In this document: positions 24,609 to 33,831 of the stretch, piece after piece | Layout: every line of letters begins with the position of its first letter | Position numbering within the stretch: position 1 is the first letter of the stretch | Origin: Prochloraceae cyanobacterium | GTDB lineage: Bacteria; Cyanobacteriota; Cyanobacteriia; Cyanobacteriales; JASJDA01 | Assembly: GCA_030065265.1 (NCBI GenBank) | Contig: JASJCW010000011.1 | Coordinates: 1-37,401 of the forward strand | Direction of reading: 5' to 3' | DNA: 37,401 nucleotides | Position numbers and translations under genes: made by a program | The notes under the pieces: model-generated | Told to the model about the DNA's origin: nothing | Database searches by the model: none | Seen by the model: only the letters and a program-made list of their open reading frames with translations

Positions 24609-25462
24609 GAGGAGGCTTTACTATTATAGCCTTTTTTTCGTGCTTGCAACAATTTTTGATATTCTTGAGAACTAGACCAGCGATCGATTTCTCTGGCGCG
24701 AAGCACGGGAACGGGATGGGTTAATTGAGCTGTTTGGGCTGTTTTGAGCATTTCTCCGATTTCAGTTCGATCGATTTCATCGTAGGCTCTGGCTTGAGCG
24801 ATAAAAGCATCTAAGTTTAATTTCGGGGATAGAGTTGGAGAGCCACCGGCCAACTTCATCAATACCGACATGACCACTTTCGGGTTTTGGGTAGCCAGAA
24901 GTGCGGCGCGATCGCAACTAAATTCGGCACATCTTTGCCATTCTAAGATTTTCTCTTGGAGAGATTGAGTAATGACAGTCCCCCAAATTGGCACTAAATT
25001 AGCTGCTAGGGCGACGATATTGGCTAAAGTCAAATATACGCCGTGTTCGCATTTAAGATGCCCTAATTCGTGAGCGATCACTGCTTGAATTTCTTCTGGA
25101 GTCAGCATCTCAATTAAAGAAGTATGCAAAACCATAAAAGGCTGTTTCCCGCGCATCGCAAAAGTATAAGCATTGGGAACGGGATTTTGCTGCACGTACA
25201 ATTGAGGAGCTTCTAAATCTAGGGTTTTACAAGCATCTAGAAGCAGTTTATAAAGGTCTGGTAATTGATTTTCGCCGACTAAAACGCTCGAAGCGATGTT
25301 ATTGAGATAGAATACTTGTTCGGCTAAAGGGCCTAACAAACTCCGTACGGCGATATCGAGTCCGGGTAATTGTTGTTTGAGTTCTTGGGTAGCTTCAAAG
25401 TCGAAGGGGTGGCGAAAGTCTTCTGCTTTGAGGCCAATTAATAGTTTTTTCGCAATGTCCAT
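24587..25462 (-). CDS. M48-family metalloprotease whose stop lies inside tRNA-Leu
   Basis: About 291 residues. The zinc motif HELGHLKCEHG (HExxH) and the distal Glu/Asp region AEFSCDRAALL define an M48 (HtpX/Ste24-like) peptidase. A short hydrophobic stretch after the motif (LTLANIVALAANLVPIWGTV) suggests membrane association. The last residues, SGGWRNW, and the TAG stop are encoded by the 5' part of tRNA-Leu (24587-24608), so the mRNA and tRNA probably share a transcript and processing of one would cut the other. The ATG at 25462 was taken; a TTG two codons earlier also exists. Confidence 0.9.
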   Translation of the reverse strand: MDIAKKLLIGLKAEDFRHPFDFEATQELKQQLPGLDIAVRSLLGPLAEQVFYLNNIASSVLVGENQLPDLYKLLLDACKTLDLEAPQLYVQQNPVPNAYTFAMRGKQPFMVLHTSLIEMLTPEEIQAVIAHELGHLKCEHGVYLTLANIVALAANLVPIWGTVITQSLQEKILEWQRCAEFSCDRAALLATQNPKVVMSVLMKLAGGSPTLSPKLNLDAFIAQARAYDEIDRTEIGEMLKTAQTAQLTHPVPVLRAREIDRWSSSQEYQKLLQARKKGYNSKASSGGWRNW

Positions 25463-25535
25463 TTCCAATCGTCAGCGCAGGTAAGCAAAGAATGCGCCAT
25501 CTCCTAGTAAATTTTACAAAAATTTTCGATTTAAA

Positions 25536-25955
25536 TTAAATTTCTAACCAATTTTTGACTCGTTGCAAGCTTTTCCAATCGGGTTTTTTATTCAAACCAT
25601 CGGCGATATTTTCCTCGACTTCAGCGCGTATTTTCGAGTCGAGGGGTAAGACTTGTTGAACGACTTCGATATGTTCGCGCACGCCGCTTTTTTTGGTTTC
25701 TAACATGGCTAAAGCCAGATTAATTCTCGCTTGGGGGTCTTCTGGAGCTAATTTGACGCTCTTTTGAGCTGCTTTATAGGCTTTATCCGCTTTATCTGTC
25801 AGCAAGTACAACCAAGACAAACAAATCCAAACGATCGGATTTTTGGGAACGCGATCGCAGATATCTTTAAAAACTGGGATCAGCTTTTGAGGATCTTCCC
25901 CTGCTTTGTAACGTTCGATCGCATTTTCAAATAAAGAGTCAATAGATTCGCTCAT
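25536..25955 (-). CDS. TPR-repeat protein
   Basis: 139 residues made of tetratricopeptide-like helix pairs, clearest at PIVWICLSWLYLLTDKADKA, then KAAQKSVKLAPEDPQARINL. No signal peptide or membrane span. Such short TPR proteins are protein-interaction adaptors; this type is common in cyanobacteria without known partner. It lies between the A-type Fe-S protein gene (164 bases upstream) and the M48 gene (73 bases downstream) on one strand, so an operon is possible. Confidence 0.8.
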   Translation of the reverse strand: MSESIDSLFENAIERYKAGEDPQKLIPVFKDICDRVPKNPIVWICLSWLYLLTDKADKAYKAAQKSVKLAPEDPQARINLALAMLETKKSGVREHIEVVQQVLPLDSKIRAEVEENIADGLNKKPDWKSLQRVKNWLEI

Positions 25956-26119
25956 CAGATTTCACTTCAAAAGTTATTCGTGGCTGGCTTGCTTTGCTAA
26001 TGGGGGAGAATTTTTCACTATAGAGATCGAAACAGACCAGCAAAACAAAATGTTTTATTTTAAGGTCTGCTTCGTGCCTTCTGCGATAAAATTACTCCCT
26101 TTAGCAAATTAATTGACCC

Positions 26120-26467
26120 TTAAACACCAAAAGATTTACCGCATCCGCAGGTTTGATTGGCATTAGGGTTATTAAATTCAAAGCCGCCACCAATTAAAGC
26201 ATCGCTGTAGTCTAATTGCAAGCCATAGAGATAAAGCAGGCTCTTGCGATCGCAGATTATTTTAAAACCGTCGTAATCAAAAACATCGTCGTTATCGGTT
26301 TTGTTTTCGAGTTTCTCGAAATCCATCATGTAAGACATTCCCGAACAACCCCCGTTACGGACACCTACTCGCAAACAGAGATCTGCTCCACCTTGAGATT
26401 CTCTAAGTTTAAGAACGTGTTCGAGAGCTTTTGGTGAGATTAAAATTCCTTTTGTTGCTTGACTCAT
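26120..26467 (-). CDS. A-type iron-sulfur carrier (IscA/SufA/ErpA family)
   Basis: 115 residues. The three conserved cysteines are Cys41 ([14 protein letters not shown]) and Cys107/Cys109 (QTCGCGKSF). These bind a transient Fe-S cluster that is passed to target enzymes. The length and motifs are those of cyanobacterial IscA/SufA. Which member it is cannot be decided here, so no symbol is given. It stands alone upstream of the TPR gene. The 260 bases on the other side hold no gene. Confidence 0.93.
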   Translation of the reverse strand: MSQATKGILISPKALEHVLKLRESQGGADLCLRVGVRNGGCSGMSYMMDFEKLENKTDNDDVFDYDGFKIICDRKSLLYLYGLQLDYSDALIGGGFEFNNPNANQTCGCGKSFGV

Positions 26468-26727
26468 CTCGCTAGTTACTCTGAATATTTACAAAATTCA
26501 ACCGCAAAATCGTAAAAAAGGGCTGACATTTATTATTGTGACATTTTCAAAGATTATACAAAAATCAAATTTTCACCAGAATCAAACGGCAGATTCTCCT
26601 GACTTCCAGAGTTAGATTGTTTTGTGGAATGGAGCAGAAGAATGGTTAGGGAAGTTAACGTTATTTTAATTATCTCTGCCTGTCAAACCTTCCCCAAGCC
26701 CGAGTCTTCTACGTAGCAAGTCTTATT

Positions 26728-27066
26728 TTATTGAGCTGCCATACTTGCCACGCTTAAAGGGACTAAATCGCCGTGAATGGTTAAACCTAATAACATTTGT
26801 TCGTCTTCTTGAATCAATTTCCCTGTCAGGACGCAACTTTCATCTCTGCCTGCTGTTGCTGGGATTGTGGCGCGAATATCTGCTTTAGAAAACTGCGGTC
26901 GATAATCTCCAGATTTTTGCTGAACGTAATTCCAGAGAATATCGCGGATCAGAGCTTGATAACCTTGATTGCCAGATAGTTCTTTTAACTTGTCTTTGAG
27001 AGTCCTCTCCAGACGTATGCTGGTAACTTCCATTTCGGTAGTTGAAGTACGGCTTAAAGTACGCAT
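26728..27066 (-). CDS. Conserved cyanobacterial protein with ribbon-helix-helix-like N-terminus
   Basis: About 112 residues from the ATG at 27066, supported by GGAG eight bases upstream; the frame continues further but without a site. Residues about 12-50 (MEVTSIRLERTLKDKLKELS, then GYQALIRDILWNYVQQ) look like a beta-strand plus two helices of a CopG/Arc-type DNA-binding fold. The C-terminal half (LIQEDEQMLLGLTIHGDLVP) is a separate small beta domain. A regulator is suggested but not shown. No target or partner is evident. Confidence 0.6.
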   Translation of the reverse strand: MRTLSRTSTTEMEVTSIRLERTLKDKLKELSGNQGYQALIRDILWNYVQQKSGDYRPQFSKADIRATIPATAGRDESCVLTGKLIQEDEQMLLGLTIHGDLVPLSVASMAAQ

Positions 27067-27355
27067 TTTTTTTCTCCAAATAAATAGTGGACAACTGGGT
27101 AACATCAGTGTAGTATAAAAAAGACCCAACTAACACATCTAAAAAATTCTGTGAGCCTTCTAATACTCTCCTTAACTCCCAAATTTGCTTGCCATCGTCA
27201 GTTCGACGGCGACGGACAGGTGGCAATGTTTGGGAAATTTTTATTATTGGGAGATAACAGACAGCTCGGATCGCAGATAAGTAAAACAGATTCAACATAT
27301 TGGAATAATCTAGGCAGATGCTCCGAAGCGATCGAACGACCAATTACCAAGACAA

Positions 27356-27453
27356 GCGGGAGGTACGAAGATCTAAAAACCGTACCGATATAAGAACAAA
27401 AAGTAAACAAAAGTTCTCAACCCCCCGCTTCACCTAAGAGGCGGGGTTTTTTT
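27356..27453 (+). promoter_or_regulatory. Structured leader with terminator before the HNH nuclease gene
   Basis: Within the gene-poor stretch 27067-27499. Two hairpins, GGTACG/CGTACC (27362-27386) and AGAAC/GTTCT (27393-27417), precede a strong terminator CCCCGC/GCGGGG followed by seven T (27423-27453). GCGGG at 27356-27360 could instead pair with CCCGC at 27424-27428 and break the terminator. No plus-strand gene precedes it, so it is either the end of a small RNA or an attenuator for the gene at 27500. The remaining 27067-27355 shows no convincing gene. Confidence 0.5.
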
Positions 27454-27499
27454 ACAGCCTCTTAACAGCAAACGGCTACAAATAAATAGGAGTGAAGCG

Positions 27500-28036
27500 G
27501 TGAACGCTCAAACAGACAAATTGAATCGATCGGTAGTCGTTTTCTCGAAAAATTACCTTCCGATTAGTCGAATAAACTTGAGAAAGGCAGTTGTCCTTTT
27601 AGTAACAGATAAAGCTGAACCAATGGATGCGATCGCATCAGTTGCGATCGAAATTCGCTCCCCCAGTACGATCGTTGCCGTACCCGGCTATATTCGTTTG
27701 AAAAATAACTGTCACGAACGAATCTGGAAAGTTCCCCCCGTTAACCGTCGGGAAATCCTCAAGCGCGATCGCCATCAATGTCAATACTGCGGGAGCAAAA
27801 AAAACTTAACTATCGACCACGTCATTCCTCGCTCTTTAGGGGGCAAACACTGTTGGGAAAATGTAGTTATTGCTTGCGTTTCTTGCAATTCTCGTAAAGG
27901 CGATCGCACTCTAGATCGGGCGAGAATGCAGCTCAAAACTAAGCCTAAAGCTCCAGCTCATCCGGCCCTTGTTTTCGCCGAACAGTTTTGGCACCAAACA
28001 CAATCTGATTTCGTCAACTCTCAAGTGGAGATATAA
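27500..28036 (+). CDS. HNH endonuclease
   Basis: 178 residues from a GTG with AGGAG about 9 bases before it. The HNH motif is complete: RDRHQCQYCGSKKNLTIDHV, then ENVVIACVSCNSRKGDR, with two CxxC zinc pairs. The N-terminal part (SVVVFSKNYLPISRINLRKA) is the usual leader of a chromosomal HNH family present in nearly all cyanobacteria. DNA cleavage is expected from the motif; the cellular role is not known. The next gene starts six bases after the stop, so they are one operon, with a possible attenuator upstream. Confidence 0.88.
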   Translation: MNAQTDKLNRSVVVFSKNYLPISRINLRKAVVLLVTDKAEPMDAIASVAIEIRSPSTIVAVPGYIRLKNNCHERIWKVPPVNRREILKRDRHQCQYCGSKKNLTIDHVIPRSLGGKHCWENVVIACVSCNSRKGDRTLDRARMQLKTKPKAPAHPALVFAEQFWHQTQSDFVNSQVEI

Positions 28037-28041
28037 AACTG

Positions 28042-28428
28042 ATGTTAAAACTAACCTACATTGAAAACGATTTTTCTCTGGAGCGTCTCGATACTACCCT
28101 CGAAAATTGGGTACAAGCACGGGTTTTGGTCTGCGTGCGCGCTTGCGCTCCCTTTTATGTCGAACCGACTTCGGCTTCTTTCTTACTGCCAGCAGATTTG
28201 CCCGATTTTGGTTCTCTCAAAGCAATTGAAGCAGAAGGTACGGAATCTTTCGAGATCGATCCTGTAGATGGAGGATATGTCGAAATTAGCCTCGAAGGTA
28301 CTTGGTTGACATCAGAACCCGATAGCGAAGAAGGGCTATTTGCTTGCGTCATGAGCGATCGCGCTGAATTCTTACTGACTCGCCTCTGGCTAGAAGCTCA
28401 ACTTGGAGCTTCTGTAATTGGTGAGTAA
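28042..28428 (+). CDS. Uncharacterised acidic protein cotranscribed with the HNH gene
   Basis: 128 residues, acidic, mostly beta-strand in character (VQARVLVCVRACAPFYVEPT, then ESFEIDPVDGGYVEISLEGT). No signal, membrane span or catalytic motif. It starts six bases after the HNH stop and ends before a hairpin at 28436-28479, which closes the operon. The length and lack of low complexity suggest a genuine conserved protein. The close linkage suggests a functional tie to the nuclease, but this is inference. Confidence 0.65.
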   Translation: MLKLTYIENDFSLERLDTTLENWVQARVLVCVRACAPFYVEPTSASFLLPADLPDFGSLKAIEAEGTESFEIDPVDGGYVEISLEGTWLTSEPDSEEGLFACVMSDRAEFLLTRLWLEAQLGASVIGE

Positions 28429-28435
28429 CGATTGA

Positions 28436-28479
28436 GATGCACTTAGGCCATTCTCCGAGTGAATCGCTTAAAGTGCGTC
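28436..28479 (+). terminator. Hairpin closing the HNH operon
   Basis: GATGCACTT (28436-28444) pairs with AAGTGCGTC (28471-28479), eight Watson-Crick pairs and one G-T. A weak T-containing tail follows. It lies eight bases after the stop of the acidic protein. Confidence 0.45.
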
Positions 28480-28633
28480 TGTCAATTGCTTGAAAACTAA
28501 ATATTTACTTTAAAAAAATTACTACATAATATATTTACTATTTTTTATTTTTTTAGATCCAAACTATAAATTTTTGGATTACAATTGGCAAGATCGGTAT
28601 AATCTAAAAAAACTACCTATTAGTGCGATCGTT

Positions 28634-29134
28634 ATGTCTGAATTAATAGAAAAAGTTGTAAATTCTCTGAAACAAGATACGGATTTCGAGACCTTGGATG
28701 ATTCTATATGTACTGCTGCTGACGTTCTTTGTCGCTCAGTTAACAAGGATTATCGATCGGGCTTCCCAGAAATAGATTCTCAAGAAATTAGTGCTGAAGA
28801 AATTAAGGAACTCGAAGAAGCTTTAATCGATATTTTCAATCGTAGCGATAAGGTACAGATAAAAACATCGGCAATCTGGGCTTTAGGAAAAAGCCACAAT
28901 CCTCAGCATAAAGAGTTATACATTAAATACCTTCAAGAATCTCTGCAAAAACTTTTGGTTTACAATAAAGCAGTTTTTGAAACTTTATCAACTCTCAGAC
29001 AAATCGATCCAGAACCTTTTATTAAACAAGAAAAAGAAGCCGCAGCAAATAATGCCCAAGAAGCTACAACCGTAGATAAAGAGATTCGCGAAGCTCACGA
29101 ATATTTGCTAAAACATGATATTTATGTGTCTTAA
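28634..29134 (+). CDS. HEAT-like repeat protein
   Basis: About 166 residues from the ATG at 28634; the frame is open back to a TTG at 28574, but the extra residues look like translated spacer. Helical throughout, with HEAT-like pairs around ALIDIFNRSDKVQIKTSAIW and ALGKSHNPQHKELYIKYLQE. The N-terminal third is acidic. No enzymatic motif. In cyanobacteria HEAT-repeat proteins often act in phycobilin attachment or as scaffolds, but the typical lyase motifs are not visible. Function unknown. Confidence 0.65.
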   Translation: MSELIEKVVNSLKQDTDFETLDDSICTAADVLCRSVNKDYRSGFPEIDSQEISAEEIKELEEALIDIFNRSDKVQIKTSAIWALGKSHNPQHKELYIKYLQESLQKLLVYNKAVFETLSTLRQIDPEPFIKQEKEAAANNAQEATTVDKEIREAHEYLLKHDIYVS

Positions 29135-29244
29135 CTCGAGTTATCAGTAAAGGAAATCTTGCTAAATTAATAGTTATAAATACGAGTAGTTGAAACCCTC
29201 CTTGTTAAGATACTTTGCTCTGAGGAACGCTCCAACTCTTCGAT

Positions 29245-29706
29245 CTAAACTAAATAGATATTGAATTGTTGACGGATATCTTTGAGAGGGCGATCTAGAT
29301 ATCGTTTATATTCGTCCCAAGGCCATTTTTTTGTCATTTTACGGGTCAGCCAAATTACTTTTAGTATTTCGGGAAAAATCTTAATTCCAATCCAAATAAG
29401 TTTGAAATATCCTACTTCTTTAAATATTTGCTGGGTTTCTGGATATTTCATGTATTCAAGATACTTTCTCAAGGAAATTGTCGAACCAAATATTGTCCAA
29501 GTATCGCAAAGAAATTCATCTTTAATGTCAGTGCTACAACCAAAAATTACGTGGGTAATATCGTGTAAGGTTAGCATTTTTGCTGTTTCTTTATCTTTGA
29601 GATTTTCAGGAACTATTAGCCCGGGAATACTGGCATAATATTCATTTAATCCTTGTTTTAATGTTTGATTAGAATTTTGTTGTTGATATTGATATTTGTC
29701 GGTCAT
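29245..29706 (-). CDS. Coq4-like protein
   Basis: 153 residues. The segment HDITHVIFGCSTDIKDE contains H48-D49-x2-H52-x11-E64, the zinc-ligand motif of the Coq4 family, which in eukaryotes organises or acts in ubiquinone synthesis. Cyanobacteria make plastoquinone rather than ubiquinone, so the role here must differ. The C-terminal half is basic and helical (KVIWLTRKMTKKWPWDEYKR) and may touch the membrane. It is the last gene of a TetR / membrane protein / Coq4-like operon, 24 bases after the membrane gene. Confidence 0.7.
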   Translation of the reverse strand: MTDKYQYQQQNSNQTLKQGLNEYYASIPGLIVPENLKDKETAKMLTLHDITHVIFGCSTDIKDEFLCDTWTIFGSTISLRKYLEYMKYPETQQIFKEVGYFKLIWIGIKIFPEILKVIWLTRKMTKKWPWDEYKRYLDRPLKDIRQQFNIYLV

Positions 29707-29730
29707 TTTGTTTACCTCTGTTGTTAATAG

Positions 29731-30345
29731 TTAAAGTCTCGATTCTTCCATCGGTCGATATGCTTTTTCTATTACGCTATGGCCGAGAACAATTTTGATA
29801 AAAAGTAAAGGAACGAACCATTCAAATCCCGGAATTGCTTCAATAGGGTAAGAATTTATGAAAATAGCGAGTACGACTGTCAATATGGCGATCGGTCTTG
29901 ATAAATAAAGCGGTGTTTTTATCGTAATTAAAACGGCAATTTGTAAGGCAAAATACCAAAATAAACCGTAAAGCCAATCGTTATTGCCGAATAATAAACC
30001 TACGATTAAAGGATGAATGTGGATTGCAGAAAATAAAAGCTTATTTTTGAGCGATCGAAGATAAATAGGCTCGCTAGATTTTGGCAAAGATTGATAAAAT
30101 TGTTTACAAGAATTAAGAGAGTTAGCAATTGCACCGCCCACAACATCAATAGCAATAAAAATGGCTATCAGGTACTGCCAATTCGACCAATTAAAACTGT
30201 TATTAAGATAAAAGTACAGATAAAAAACTACTCCTAATATACTTCCAATCCAACTTAATATTTTTTCCGTTTTTGTCGCATCACTGCCAATTAATATCTT
30301 GGTCATAGTTGGATCTCGATCGATTATTTTTGCTGAAGATTGCAC
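29731..30345 (-). CDS. Polytopic membrane protein of unknown function
   Basis: 204 residues from a GTG with AAGGAG eight bases before it. About six hydrophobic segments are visible (around 30-45, 55-75, 100-118, 122-140, 145-165 and 172-190). The first 25 residues are polar and cytoplasmic. No transporter signature is recognised. It sits between a TetR regulator (40 bases upstream) and the Coq4-like gene, which suggests that the membrane protein and the Coq4-like protein work on the same lipid-soluble compound. This is inference from context. Confidence 0.7.
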   Translation of the reverse strand: MQSSAKIIDRDPTMTKILIGSDATKTEKILSWIGSILGVVFYLYFYLNNSFNWSNWQYLIAIFIAIDVVGGAIANSLNSCKQFYQSLPKSSEPIYLRSLKNKLLFSAIHIHPLIVGLLFGNNDWLYGLFWYFALQIAVLITIKTPLYLSRPIAILTVVLAIFINSYPIEAIPGFEWFVPLLFIKIVLGHSVIEKAYRPMEESRL

Positions 30346-30385
30346 AATTATTTCTCCTTTTTACTAATATTCAGCGATCGCTTAA

Positions 30386-31006
30386 TTAACTGTTTTCAGA
30401 AGTAACTAAAACACTCCTCACCATCCGCTCTAATTCTTTTTGCTGTCTTTGAAAGAAACTTTTTGGTGGTTGAAACAAGCAGTAATGTAAAATGATTCCG
30501 TCGATCGCGCTGACTAAGGTTCTTCCTAATGCTTCGCCATCAATTTCTGGGTCGATCTGTCCACTTTTTTGCCCTTTGATAATTAATGTTTGATATGCAC
30601 GAGCGAATCTTTCAAACCACTCCGACATCTGGCGATCGAATCCTAGTTTTTCATTTAAATCTTTTGCTGTCCATAATTCAAAAAAAACTGGCACTAAATC
30701 GGCATATTCGTCTGCTTCTGCCATCATTTGTCTGAAGCTTGCTAAAATAGCTTCTACTGGGGGCAAATCTCCTCCTGCCAATTCTTCGAGACGCTCTTGG
30801 TAGTCGAGAAATAAACTTTCAAAAATAGCTTCGATTAGTTCTTCTTTACTGCGAAAATATTCGTAAATCGTTCCTTTTCCTATTCCGGCCGCTTCTGCTA
30901 TGTCGATCGTTCGAGTTGCTTTGTAACCTTTACTGGCAAAGACTTTTAAGGCTGCATACACGATGGATCGCCTTTTTTGTTCTTTATCGACAATTTTTGG
31001 ACTCAT
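30386..31006 (-). CDS. TetR-family transcriptional regulator
   Basis: About 206 residues. Residues about 12-58 (RRSIVYAALKVFASKGYKAT, then IAEAAGIGKGTIYEYFRSKE) are the TetR helix-turn-helix. The rest is a helical ligand-binding and dimerisation domain. The ATG at 31006 was taken over a TTG two codons earlier. The two genes that follow on the same strand (membrane protein, Coq4-like) are probably cotranscribed. The palindrome at 31047-31064, in its promoter region, is the likely operator for autorepression. Confidence 0.9.
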   Translation of the reverse strand: MSPKIVDKEQKRRSIVYAALKVFASKGYKATRTIDIAEAAGIGKGTIYEYFRSKEELIEAIFESLFLDYQERLEELAGGDLPPVEAILASFRQMMAEADEYADLVPVFFELWTAKDLNEKLGFDRQMSEWFERFARAYQTLIIKGQKSGQIDPEIDGEALGRTLVSAIDGIILHYCLFQPPKSFFQRQQKELERMVRSVLVTSENS

Positions 31007-31046
31007 TTGCAATTCTTTTCGATCTCGTTATCTTCATCATACAATA

Positions 31047-31064
31047 TGACCGACCAGTCGGTCA
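31047..31064. promoter_or_regulatory. TetR-type operator palindrome
   Basis: TGACCGAC-CA-GTCGGTCA: two perfect 8-bp arms around a 2-bp centre, 41 bases before the TetR start codon. The size and GACCGAC/GTCGGTC half-sites are typical for TetR-family operators. An AT-rich stretch on both sides fits an overlapping promoter. Confidence 0.8.
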
Positions 31065-31193
31065 ATAAAAAAGACTGAAGGGCGATCGCACCGAGGAAGC
31101 AGGTCAGAAGTCAGAGGTTAGGAGTCGGAGGTTAAATAAGGTTTTAGCCGATCTTAACTTTTAGCATTATTTGTAGCCTGATTTTTCAGAAAT

Positions 31194-33080
<1,887 letters not shown>

Positions 33081-33494
33081 TAATTTGTTGTGCTTGAATT
33101 TTAGTTTCGGTAATATTTTCTGACACAACTATTTTAAATGCTCGTATTTAACTATCCTATTGTTCCGTTAAGGGAGATCTTTTTTTTTGGAAGTTGAAAG
33201 GGCGATCGCCTATTTTTCGAGAGATCGATCTAAATAACTATCTTTATTAGCTCTATTAATTACAGTTTGAGTCTGCAGAGGTCAAGAGGCAAAACATTCG
33301 TCCAATCTATCTGTAGTATTATTAGTAAATTGATATGATAACTGTTGTCACGTCGATAGCTCATGTTCTCAGTTTGCAATCGCAACCAGGAAATATTAGT
33401 AATAAACAATTTAACTTTTCGATCGAATAAAAACTAAAGTTTATAATAGATAAAAGTTTAATTGAAAATACTCAGATAAAAATTAGTAATTACA
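33081..33494. other. Gene-free spacer upstream of pdxJ
   Basis: 414 bases with no credible gene. It contains one GGCGATCGCC site near 33200 and long AT-rich stretches toward 33494. Promoters for pdxJ (minus) and for the 41-aa gene (plus) must lie here, but I see no clear consensus pair. Confidence 0.4.
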
Positions 33495-33620
33495 ATGACC
33501 GATAAAGAAATATTTATATATTATATTTTACCGTTGTTAATTTTACTCGCGGCAATGGTAACAACTGGATTAATTGTTTTTGAAGGAGTCTTAGAATTTT
33601 GGACTTATCAAGATCCTTAG
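33495..33620 (+). CDS. 41-aa single-span membrane protein
   Basis: An ATG at 33495 opens 41 codons: MTDKEIFIYYILPLLILLAA and then MVTTGLIVFEGVLEFWTYQDP. Residues about 8-30 form one membrane span with short polar ends, a layout like small subunits of photosynthetic or respiratory complexes. No specific subunit is recognised and the ribosome binding site is weak. It lies 212 bases before the molybdopterin oxidoreductase gene, with no gene between. Confidence 0.5.
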   Translation: MTDKEIFIYYILPLLILLAAMVTTGLIVFEGVLEFWTYQDP

Positions 33621-33831
33621 AAAAATATCATTAATCGCTAAATAATTTACAAAACTCATCTTGCCTTAGAGACGAGCAAATAATTATTGATATCAAGCTA
33701 TTGTTTGGCCTGCTGCGATCGCATAAAGAACTTTTTTCTTTTTAATTTAAAGATTGAACTTAAAATTGGTATCCCAGATGCAACCATAATTTTAGATAGA
33801 ATCGACCTCAAGCAAAATAAGAGTGCTGACA

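Noticed and set aside
26885..27343. 152-residue minus-strand ORF
   Set aside because: Its downstream part is a shadow of the ribbon-helix-helix-like gene; the part over the spacer is basic and has no recognisable domain or ribosome binding site.
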